Source: Thamnidium elegans (taxonomy: Eukaryota; Mucoromycota; Mucoromycetes; Mucorales; Mucoraceae). Taken from it: a stretch of DNA of 64,000 bases. Position numbers and translations under genes: made by a program. Location: the NCBI GenBank assembly GCA_025201345.1, contig JAIXMG010000007.1:682001-746000 (forward strand), in the 5' to 3' direction. Each line of letters opens with the position of its first letter. Position 1 is the first letter of the stretch. The notes beneath the pieces were generated by a model. That model worked only from the letters and a program-made list of their open reading frames with translations. It searched no databases and had not been told where the DNA came from. Below are positions 46,813-55,793 of the stretch, in pieces.

Positions 46813-47450
46813 TAAAAAAAATGTGACTCCTAATACTTTTTGTAACTTCAAACCTCTTCTTAAAATGTAGCGGATTTTGTTTATAGCATCACCTTTGCAG
46901 TGCAAAGTTCTTTTTTTTTATAACTCAACTTTGCACTTTTCGTACGTTTAAGCATTAAGAATGATTTATGTTGTATCTTTTTTTCTTATATATGAAAACA
47001 AATTTAAATACTTTTTGGTATTCAAACGTTAAAGCATAAAAGGTGCTAAAGGCGGAGAAAAAAGCTATTTTCATAAGAGTAGCGATTACGTACAAAAAGT
47101 GATGTAGTTAGCAGAGATTTCTTTCATTTTTATTTAATTAAAGCAATAGTAATATATTTCGAACAGCTTTGGTCAATTGTCTTTCAATGGAACGAGCCCT
47201 CAGACAAAGGTTTTACACTGCATGCGTTTTTCTTGGGACCCTATATAAATGCATACCGGATCAAGGCCAATATACATTTTTTTAAGCCACTTATTGAGAA
47301 ATTTAATTTCTCGTCGTTGTGAGATAAAGAGTATATAAGTTACCAAAGTCAAAAGGCTTTTTATACTTTTTTTTTTTTTTTTTTTTTCGTGAGCCGCGTA
47401 GTGTGACTTTTTTTACTTTATCCATCTAGAAAGTGGCTTAATTTTTGATC

Positions 47451-47997
47451 ATTTACTGTATTTTCACAGGTTATTAAGAAAGAGCAAGTGAATATTTGGG
47501 AAAGTTTAAATACAATTATTGAGAAAAATTCAGGATATTTTTTGGAAATCCTTTTTGTATAAGTAGCATATAAAAAGAGACATATTGTTGCGCTTCTTAT
47601 TTAAAAAGTTAAATGTACAGTAGTGTATTTCCTTCTTCATTGTGGCTTTTAACTCCGTTTATCTTAAGACTGTGATATGACTCTTTAGTTTCTGAGGGTT
47701 TTTGTCGGTTGGATAAAAAGTTGTGTTTTTAAGATGTGATGCATATTGGGCGTTGGTATTTTTCTTCTATAGAAGAGAGATTGTTACATAAACCTTTTAC
47801 TGAAATATAATTGAGATAAACTCTAATACAAATAGAGTTTCTTTTATGCGTATATTAAAAGTATAGTTAAGAATCATTGTTATTTAGGATATTTAGGAGA
47901 AATAAAGTATACATCATTTATACAAATGTGATGTTATCATATATCAAGTTACATAAAATTATATACACCAATAATATTATTTACGTATTAATTAGAT
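47451..47997 (+). repeat. Left arm of a 547 bp long inverted repeat
   Basis: The complement of 53093-53639 matches this segment without gaps over 547 bp. The differences noticed are two single G/A changes (near 47750 and 47905). The match starts abruptly at ATTTACTGTATTTTCACAGG and ends at ATTAATTAGAT. Beyond that, only a short echo (TATAAACAACTA) continues after an 11-base offset. No protein is encoded across it. Confidence 0.9.
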
Positions 47998-49230
47998 CTC
48001 TTTCTTATTATAAACAACTACAAATACTAACCCGTCTTAAACTCTACCTCAAAAGCAAGTTTTAGAGGAAAAATCAACTGATGAAGGCCTAGATAATGAA
48101 ACGGAAGAAACCGCACTTAAAAATAAACAGCAAAGTAACTCATATAATCAGATTATTTTCGCTATACAATAGGGCTGATAAATAGTGCCGGCTTTCAAGT
48201 ATTTATTGTTTCAAATAGTCCACGTCAATGATTGCTGTTCGCAAGAGATGACCGGACGACATTTTTATTATTATGATATTTTATTTTCTGCTATAAAAAT
48301 CAAACTTATTTGAGTTGTCACGGTTAACATAAAATAATTGGTTGGTCATATCGGTGAATCAAGTAAATAAATTGATAGAAGCAATTGTCAGGGCTGGGTG
48401 ATGCACAGCATTAGCTTTTTGATAGATGTCGTGATAAGAAAAATGTCTCAAAAAGTGAAATGTAACAATCTCATTTTTGGATGCGAAATCCGGTACAGTG
48501 TTTCGCGTTTGAAATATAAAAAAAGGTATCTCTAATAAAAGTATTCCAAAGTCTATAATACAATTTTTTACTGTGAGGGTATAATCTATGGTTAATCAGT
48601 AAAAGATTTTGGGTGACTAATAAGGCTTTCTTGTCATCAAAACAAATATTGTAAAGCCAATATAAAAGAGTTTGTGGTAATCCAGAAAGCAGTTTCAAAG
48701 TGATCAAAAGAGATGTCAGGGTTATAAAAATCATTTTCTAAAGTTATATTTATACCCTTCTACCAAATATACAAGTAATTTAGAATAAACTATATTAGCG
48801 TTTTTACATTATATCATTTTACGATATAATTTATATTAAAGATTTTTATTTTATTGTTTGCTTTATATATTTTACATTAGTTATTGATAATGATGGAAGC
48901 TATGTTTTTATTAATTATGTGCTAGATCGCGACACGTTCGACTTCGTTTTATCCACATAAAAAGGAAACTTGCGTGAATCAAGTGGGGGTAACAAGTACG
49001 CATGTGTACAATAAAATGATTAACTAACATACCTATGTGTAAATATAAGTATTACGAAGAAAAATAGTAATACGAATATGCCATGATGAGTTAATAGATC
49101 ACACGAATAAGTAATCGCAATAAAATAGAGGGGTTATTTACTTATTCTATATTTTTTAACAGGACTTTTTCTTTTTTCTTTTTTCTTCTTTGCTTATTTT
49201 TATTTGTTTGCTTTTTTCTTTTTGTATTTT
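47998..49230. other. Left interior of the inverted-repeat element, unassigned
   Basis: It contains two coding-like scraps: a plus-strand frame to about 48172 (EEKSTDEGLDNETEETALKN) and a minus-strand 87-codon frame at 48734-48471 with LLVTQNLLLINHRL and LYYRLWNTFIRDTFF. Neither is recognised, and neither has a clear start context or splice partners. Confidence 0.4.
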
Positions 49231-49240
49231 TATGTTAATA

Positions 49241-49660
49241 CAAACCGATACAGCTCTTATTAAAGCGATGGCCATCCATAAAGGTAAGACTAAAGACTTG
49301 AAAAGTCTTCTTTTCGGCTTAACATTTTTCATGTACCAGGGAATATAAACCTTCGTAATAGTTGTACAAAAGATTCTGTACTATCGTTTTCCAGAAGGTT
49401 TGCTATGTGTTCAAGTAACCCATGTCCGCGAAGTCATTGATTTTCTTACCGGTCCCGTTCATAAGTTTTGTACTGGTTCATTGTAATAGGATTATCCCAT
49501 ATAAATAATGTTCCAAAATGTACTAGGTTTGTCAATACTTCCAGCTGAGCTTTATGTAGTTTTGGACGATGTAAGTGGTCAAGCTTGTAATCTGGCGACA
49601 TGATTCGATACTTCTTCTGTCCTTCGGTTAAAACAACGTCAGTCTATACGTAAAAAGAAA
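49241..49660 (+). pseudogene. Unidentified broken gene inside the element
   Basis: A first exon could be 49233-49283 (MLIQTDTALIKAMAIHK, then a GTAAGA donor). Coding-like text follows at 49395-49485 (EGLLCVQVTHVREVIDFLTG to a TAA) and, in another frame, at 49530-49600 (LSILPAELYVVLDDVSGQAC, then TGA). After that comes a basic run. The composition is protein-like but stops and shifts interrupt it. No family was recognised. Confidence 0.35.
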
Positions 49661-50410
49661 AGAAGAAAAAGAGAGAGAATGAGCCCTTGAGTGCAACAAT
49701 AACGATTGGATGATGACTAACAAATCTGTTGATTGGCGAGCAAGGTTACTGCCAAATTTAGTAAGTAAAAATGACTGCCAGTTACAATTAATTTTTTTTT
49801 TCAAAAGGACTGGTTTACAAAGTAAACGAAAATTTTTTTTTTCTTTTTTTCTTTTTTCTTTCTTTAAAGTTTTTATATTGCACTGATGAAAGCTTTGGTA
49901 AACGTTGAATGTTTAAAGTAATTTAATCCCCCAACCCCTTTTTACTTTGTAAAGAAAAGAGAGGAGTTCGAGGTATGACGAAGAAAAGGCGATGTCTGAG
50001 CATTTATATAAAAAACGCTTTTTTTTTTCTTTATTATCAAGGTAAATAATCATACTCTGTATATTTAACAAGTATACACACACATATATATATATATAAA
50101 GAGAGTTGAATTGATGATAAGTGTATTTATTGATAAACATACTGTGTTTTGTGATTCTTAAATCATACACCTGTTACAATTTCTCTAAGAAGCACTGATC
50201 TTCTCTCTTTTTTTTTAATATATGTTGTATATATTCACTTATTTTTTTAATATGATTTACTAATCATTTTATTATTTTACGTAGGTAATGTAGCTATTGT
50301 ATATTTTTTTTTAGTTGTGTGTATATATCTTTTTTAAAAAATAAACTATCCCATATATCATAATTTCCACTGTTGTCTTTTCTTTTTTTTTTTGTTGGGG
50401 AGTAAAGCAA
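49661..50410. other. AT-rich spacer inside the element
   Basis: T-rich and TA-rich sequence with (CA)n/(TA)n stretches near 50080. No gene was seen. The minus-strand frame at 49913-50170 is AT-driven. Confidence 0.5.
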
Positions 50411-50421
50411 TCGAACCTCCC

Positions 50422-50545
50422 TATTTCGCCACAGAATAAAAAAAATGATGTCAGTATTAAACTTAAGTATGATTGGTCCTGGTTTTTACCTTATTAAGGG
50501 CTATTAGTAAGGGTGAAATATTTCATCACGTTCGAAAGCTTTCTA
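50422..50545 (-). other. Conserved 3' flank of the Fanzor-like gene
   Basis: Sequence directly past the stop of the Fanzor-like gene. It shares TATTTCGCCACAG and a later TTACCT.ATTAA.GG block with the flank of the decayed copy at 45540-45640. In TnpB and Fanzor systems the guide RNA is encoded at the 3' end of the gene and runs to the element end, so this is where such an RNA would be expected. That it does so here is speculation. Confidence 0.3.
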
Positions 50546-52200
50546 GCTTTCTTCATTTGGTGCAACATCTTGCCTACGCCTACTGAGCTGCTCAGGTCTT
50601 GAGTCAAGATTGTAATTGGCCGTAATATATTGAGTGACAATATTACGAATATTACAAGCTGCATTTATATCTCTATTCCAATACTAAAATAGAGGGTTAA
50701 TGAAAGCATATTGGCAACAAAAAAAATTACCAAACTGTCTTTCCACTGAACATTGGGGACACAACTTCAATGGGTAGACAAGTTGATATTTGCCTTGTAT
50801 AAAATTTTTTTAGTAAATCAAAATATGTATGATGATTTTAAAATAATTATGCACTTTACTTGGTTGTCTTTCAAAGCACTCGCTGGTACGATGGAGGATA
50901 GTATCATCGTCCTCTGAGCTGCATTTCAAGTAGTAACACTTTTCAGGTCTTCCATTTTCCGGGTCAATAATGTCTTTATGCTTTATTTTACTAAATATAT
51001 ATGGTAAAATAGTTAGAGAAAGCCTAAACCAATAAAGGCATGAGACTTACCGATGATTACATTGTAACATGGACTGACGGATAGCTGATAGATTAAGATA
51101 GTATACGTTTTCCATTCTATTATGACAATGGCAGCAAGTAATGGATGTTCGGAACTGGTCTACTAGCAAAACAATAGCTTTTTGGGAAATAGCTCTTTGA
51201 ATTTTCTAGCAGGTTTATTTTGAAAATAAAACAGTCAGCCATGAAATAATTATATATAATACAAAAAAAAAAGTACCTTGACTGAATAGGATCATGTCCT
51301 TTATACGATCCTAATAAAGAAGCATCGCCGTAAGCCACGATAGTTCGCCACTGGTCGTTAATATCACGGATTGGTTGTATTGTAAGGTTCGGGTTTTCCC
51401 GTAGCTGTCGCCGTACACGATCTCTATATTTTCACTTTTTTCGCCTTCTTAATGAATGAGTTGAACCACTAGCAAGTTTGTAAGGCTCATTCAGATTAGT
51501 TTTGTGAAGAACAAGCTCAGTTCCATACGAATTTGCTATCTGTTGATTAGCATACATATATCCTTTTTTCTCTCTATGTTTAAAAGAGCTCAAAAATTCA
51601 TGGATTCTATGATTTTTAATAAAATAAAAAGATCAGTTGTATACTTCATATTTAATAGTTCTTTCAACTATTACTACCTTTGTGTCAGAACAGTCATTGA
51701 GTTCATGTATCGTCGCATTCCAAGGATAGTAAAAACATTTCTGGTTTCTATCTGATCATAAACGTTTTGCATATCAGCAATCCTACGATTTTCGAATTCA
51801 ATCTTGTTATTCCATTTCATACCAGAGTATTCCCTAAATTATAAATCATTAACTTGTAATAGATATAGAATATTTACTGATAGGAAGCATTGCTAAACTT
51901 CCTGGAATGTAACTTGATAGTTTGCTTATTTATCAATTGATCTTTATTGCAGTCAACGGCACAAACAATATCTCTTGCACCTAAAAGTAATATAATTGTT
52001 TAGTAAAATATATTCATTCGTTCCCTGTTTAAAGACTACCATACCAGGATAAATACCAGTATTGACATTTTCGAGGTTTTTGTTTCTTCTTTGAAGTTTT
52101 ATATCTTGTTTTTTCATCGGATTCCAAAAAGTTTTTACTTTTTCAAATAGTACAGATACCATATGGCCCATCCGTTTGTAAGGAAAAAGAAAATCTAGGA
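50543..52200 (-). pseudogene. Fanzor/TnpB-like RNA-guided-nuclease-related protein, multi-exon, N-terminally truncated
   Basis: Exons follow in order on the minus strand. The frame opens at about 52198, ending at 52045 (IYPG). Then comes RDIVCAVDCNKDQ, which carries the candidate RuvC-I Asp. EYSGMKWNNKIEFENRRIAD, IHEFLSSFKHREKKGYMYAN and RTIVAYGDASLLGSYKGHDP follow. RuvC-II is VLLVDQFRTS, then the zinc-ribbon CCHCHNRMEN and CPQC. RuvC-III is YWNRDINAACNI, with the stop at 50545-50543. Most introns (GTAAGT/GTATGG donors, TTTAG acceptors) join in phase. Defects: the usual RuvC-II Glu is Gln (codon 51157-51155), a TGA lies at 51434-51432, and the last intron joins one base out of phase. The N-terminal wedge/REC part is missing. 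It is probably inactive, with an uncommonly complete architecture. Confidence 0.65.
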
Positions 52201-52740
52201 CATATTTGTGAAGTCAGATATTCATCAACCATTACAACATAAGTTGGTACTTTTTTGTTTCTTTCGCGAGCAAATTTAATTAGAGAGTCTTTAACGACTT
52301 TGGTAGGAGCAGGTACGTTTCCTCTCAAGTTACCAAACATGGCAGCGCCAAAAGCAAGTACAACAGGTTTGTTTGATTCTTCTGGTCCATCACCAGGGGA
52401 AATCTGCTTCCACTTCTTGTTACTATCTTCAATCACCATATGTCTGGACTTTACCAACGTATCATCTTCGGTTTCCGAGTCCTGGTTAAATTCAGTAGCT
52501 TGCTCAACCTGCGAAGTATCTTTTTCTGCTAGAATAGGTAGAGTAAAATACTTGAAGTGTTGATTTGGTTTTATTGATAGTACCTTTCCCTTTTCTTCGA
52601 ATTTTTCGTGCAGATTCTTGGTTATCTTCTGAAGAATCTTCTTCTGAGGGGTCTGTCATAATTAAGAGTTAGTGTTAACGGGCTTTATAAGAATTAATAT
52701 ATTCTTAAATCTACCTTTTATTCTCTTGGGTGGGACCATA
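52146..52740 (-). pseudogene. Second, partial Fanzor-like copy
   Basis: A short first exon (ATG 52735, MVPPKRIK) and an acidic/basic linker lead into KPVVLAFGAAMFGNLRGNVP, then APTKVVKDSLIKFA and VVMVDEYLTSQICPRF. This module is the RuvC-II region of a different subfamily, with the Glu kept (DEY) but the second zinc-ribbon Cys replaced by Phe. The frame then stops in TGA near 52146, where it overlaps the opening frame of the other copy in a different phase. Between the linker and the module the RuvC-I domain is absent. This looks like a junction of two copies. Confidence 0.5.
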
Positions 52741-52831
52741 TTTTGTAAATAAAGAAAATAAAGAGGTAAAGATCATCATATTCACTCTGTATTTTATACT
52801 GGTTGATGATTTATGATATAATAATAACTAT

Positions 52832-52844
<13 letters not shown>

Positions 52845-52874
<30 letters not shown>
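52845..52874 (+). repeat. Poly(A) tract following a CACA run
   Basis: About 30 A bases directly after (CA)n near 52835, between the second Fanzor-like copy and the right inverted repeat. Simple sequence or an old retroelement tail. Confidence 0.5.
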
Positions 52875-52876
<2 letters not shown>

Positions 52877-53092
52877 TGATAAAATATCCTTTTTTAAACA
52901 GCTATTTTATCATTTCGAAAAAAAAAGTTGGTGATAACAAAGCCTTTTACAGTATGCTCTCGAATTTGTTGTAACAACTGTCTATACGTGTATTTGAAAC
53001 TACTTGTATCATTGTGTTATTTCGATAAGTAAGCTGTAATACGTAAAAGCTTGTTTGCACACAATTGTTTTTAATTTATATAGTTGTTTATA

Positions 53093-53639
53093 ATCTAATT
53101 AATACGTAAATAATATTATTGGTGTATATAATTTTATGTAACTTGATATATGATAACATCACATTTGTATAAATGATGTATATTTTATTTCTCCTAAATA
53201 TCCTAAATAACAATGATTCTTAACTATACTTTTAATATACGCATAAAAGAAACTCTATTTGTATTAGAGTTTATCTCAATTATATTTCAGTAAAAGGTTT
53301 ATGTAACAATCTCTCTTCTATAGAAGAAAAATACCAACGCTCAATATGCATCACATCTTAAAAACACAACTTTTTATCCAACCGACAAAAACCCTCAGAA
53401 ACTAAAGAGTCATATCACAGTCTTAAGATAAACGGAGTTAAAAGCCACAATGAAGAAGGAAATACACTACTGTACATTTAACTTTTTAAATAAGAAGCGC
53501 AACAATATGTCTCTTTTTATATGCTACTTATACAAAAAGGATTTCCAAAAAATATCCTGAATTTTTCTCAATAATTGTATTTAAACTTTCCCAAATATTC
53601 ACTTGCTCTTTCTTAATAACCTGTGAAAATACAGTAAAT
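53093..53639 (-). repeat. Right arm of the 547 bp long inverted repeat
   Basis: Reverse complement of 47451-47997 with two noticed substitutions and no gap. It ends at ACAGTAAAT (53631-53639), 290 bp upstream of the NDUFB10-like gene. Confidence 0.9.
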
Positions 53640-53718
53640 CGAAAAATGGCGTGCGAGAAAGTTAATGACGTTGCTTTTTGAAAAAAAAATGTCAAGAATT
53701 GCCCTTTTTTTCAAAAAG

Positions 53719-53726
53719 TGACGTCA
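53719..53726. promoter_or_regulatory. Palindromic CRE/ATF site TGACGTCA
   Basis: A perfect TGACGTCA about 203 bp upstream of the complex I subunit ATG. It lies in an imperfect inverted repeat: TGACGTTGCTTTTTGAAAA at about 53666-53684 pairs with TTTTCAAAAAGTGACGTCA at 53708-53726. bZIP (ATF/CREB) factors bind this octamer. Use of it here is inference. Confidence 0.5.
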
Positions 53727-53928
53727 CGAACCGAAAATGGTGTGCCGTTTGGTGTGCACCAAGTTTCCACCATTACGATTTCCCTAATTATTATTTTTTT
53801 GTTGCTTGCAGCAACCAAAGCCTGCCCACGCCCCGGGGTTTCTATTTTGTTATTTTTTATTTTTTTTCATATTTAACCACGTCCTCTCTTCTTTAAAAAC
53901 ACCCTACTCTTAAATTTTATATTAAACA

Positions 53929-54422
53929 ATGTCCACCGCAGAGACCTGGGAATACCCTGAACACAAGCAATTTGAACGGTTAGATTTTTTATTTTATTTT
54001 TTTCGTCACTGAATTAGTATTGATTTTTTTATATTGGTATCAATTTAGTGTTCCTACATTGGACCAAGTTGATCCTTCTGACAGCAAAGGTGAGAAGAAG
54101 AAAATACAATGTTATTTTTTTTTGTTTATTGACCTTCTTTTTAAAATAGCCATCTATGCTGCTCGTAACCAAAAGATTCGTGATGATTGGGTTAAGGCCA
54201 TGGAAGCTCGTTTGATCAAGGAGAAATTAGATGAATGTTACAGAACTGAAGGTGTTAACCACTGTAAGTATAGTTTTTTTTTTTTTTTTTTTTTTTTTTT
54301 GGATGCGATTATTATTTTGTTTCTAAGTCATTATTATAGACAAGAGCTGTCGTCATTTAGCCGATATGTACCTCAAGTCAATCAAGACACACAGAGTAGA
54401 AGGTTTCCGCAAGAGCACATAA
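53929..54422 (+). CDS. NDUFB10: Respiratory complex I subunit NDUFB10/PDSW-like
   Basis: Four exons: 53929-53978, 54049-54089, 54150-54263 and 54340-54422 (95 aa). Accessory subunit of the membrane arm of NADH:ubiquinone oxidoreductase at the intermembrane-space face. RDDWVKAMEARLIKEKLDEC, the YRTEGVNHYKSC segment and RHLADMYLKSIKTHRVEGF match the family. The two Cys separated by about ten residues (DECYRTEGVNHYKSC) form the usual CX9C-like helix and suggest Mia40-dependent import. There is no presequence, which agrees with that route. The gene ends 77 bp from the convergent INO80B-like gene. Confidence 0.82.
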
Positions 54423-54499
54423 ATCGACAAAAAAATAAATTCGTAGATAAAAAACATATACAACTTTCTTTATTGAGTAATATAATAAAAAAAAACAAT

Positions 54500-55653
54500 T
54501 TATATAGCTTCAATCAATTTGTAATGTTCAAGCGAGCAAACTGATTTTCCAGTATTTTTAGCAGTATATTTTCGATTGTTTGAGCAACCACTTACTTCAC
54601 ATTTCTTTAGTTTTGGTGTTGTTGGTAATTTGCTACTATTATATGCAAAAAATAAGAGAAAGTTAGCCGAACAATAATTACACATTTTTAAAAGGATAAT
54701 TTTACATTGTTTCACCAAAAATTTGCTCCATTGTAAAGACAGTGGGTATACAAAGTTGACTTCCCTTTGACGTATTGATATAACGTAAACGATTGGGATC
54801 CTCTGACCTCAATAACTTTTCGTGTGCTGTTCCTTTGTCGTCTGTATCATCAATAATACGTTTACTTTTAGATGCCTGTTTTTTTAATAATCTATTAATC
54901 GTATCTGCTTTATCTCTTTCTGCTCTTTGAATGCTTTGATTTTTTCTTCTTCTTGCTACTTCGGATTTCTTTAATTGTTCTTCCTCTTCGGTCAATAACT
55001 TTTTTTTACCAGTATCTTTTTATTATTTATATTAGTAACGGTGTAATACTTTGTAAAAAAAAAAGGGAGGGGGGGCTTACCCATTGGTAATTCCAAAAAT
55101 TCCTCTGGTATTTCTTGATATACTTTAGCTCTTTGTCGTTTGGTCATGGGTCGATTTCTTACTATTTCTGCATCATCAGAAAAATCTTCTTCGCTTTCCT
55201 GTTCAACAACTATATATAACACGTTAAAATAAAAATATTTTCTAAAATAAAAAAGATATTCTCTTTTCTCATACCTGCTTTCTTTCGCTTATTACTATGA
55301 TTGCTATTAATACGCGCAACTGGTTTGATAGGTTCCATATCCTCTTCTTCTTCGTCTTCTTCTTCTTCGTCGTCAACATCCTCATCTTGTTCAATTTCTT
55401 GTTCATCGTCTTCTTCTTCTTGTTCAGATAATGACTCCATGCCATTATTGTTGTCCATAATGTCATGAATAATGGGCTGATCTTCTTCATCCTCATTTTC
55501 GTCCTCTTCGCTAAACACTTCATTTTCACCAGTATCCATTTCCTCCAAGTCGGAACTGTCCATTTCATCTTCCTCAGAAGAGATTGGCGATGGTGATAAA
55601 GGTCTTGATACAGCAGCAGCAGCAACTGCAGCGGCTCTTCTTGTAGGTCTCAT
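54500..55653 (-). CDS. INO80B: INO80 chromatin-remodelling subunit (INO80B/IES2, PAPA-1 and HIT zinc finger)
   Basis: Four exons: 55653-55275, 55209-55081, 55015-54706 and 54635-54500 (317 aa). The first ~120 residues are extremely acidic (long E/D runs) and disordered. The PAPA-1-like region is LLTEEEEQLKKSEVARRRKN through ADTINRLLKKQASKSKR. The C-terminus KKCEVSGCSNNRKYTAKNTG, then CSLEHYK, is a HIT-type zinc-finger relative. This order (acidic, PAPA-1, zf-HIT) defines INO80B/IES2, a subunit that stimulates INO80 nucleosome sliding. The ATG at 55653 (MRPTRRAA) is preferred over an upstream in-frame codon in low-complexity sequence. It shares a 140 bp divergent promoter with the UBE3C homolog. 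Confidence 0.87.
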
Positions 55654-55793
55654 TTTATATGTATATAAAAGTTTCTTTTTACTGAAAAGAGAAAAAAAAA
55701 AAATGTGACGCTTATCACACACTCTTTTAAAATAAGTGTCGTAAGCGCGCGCAGGACTTTTTATCTTTTTTATCCTTTTTTTAAAATAAAATT

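Larger units (their letters stand above)
47451..53639. mobile_element. 6.2 kb element bounded by 547 bp inverted repeats, carrying Fanzor-like genes
   Basis: The long inverted arms enclose about 5.1 kb that holds a multi-exon Fanzor/TnpB-like gene, a second partial copy and an unidentified decayed gene. Arms of several hundred bp are typical of Mutator-like DNA transposons. I could find no 9 bp or other clear target-site duplication: the left flank ends TTTTTGATC and the right begins CGAAAAATG. So an inverted pair of solo elements or a local inverted duplication is also possible. Near identity of the arms means the structure is recent or maintained by conversion. Confidence 0.6.

Noticed and set aside
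47442..53648. 9 bp target-site duplication for a Mutator-like assignment
   Set aside because: TTTTTGATC and CGAAAAATG are not copies of each other, and shifting the border by a few bases does not produce one.
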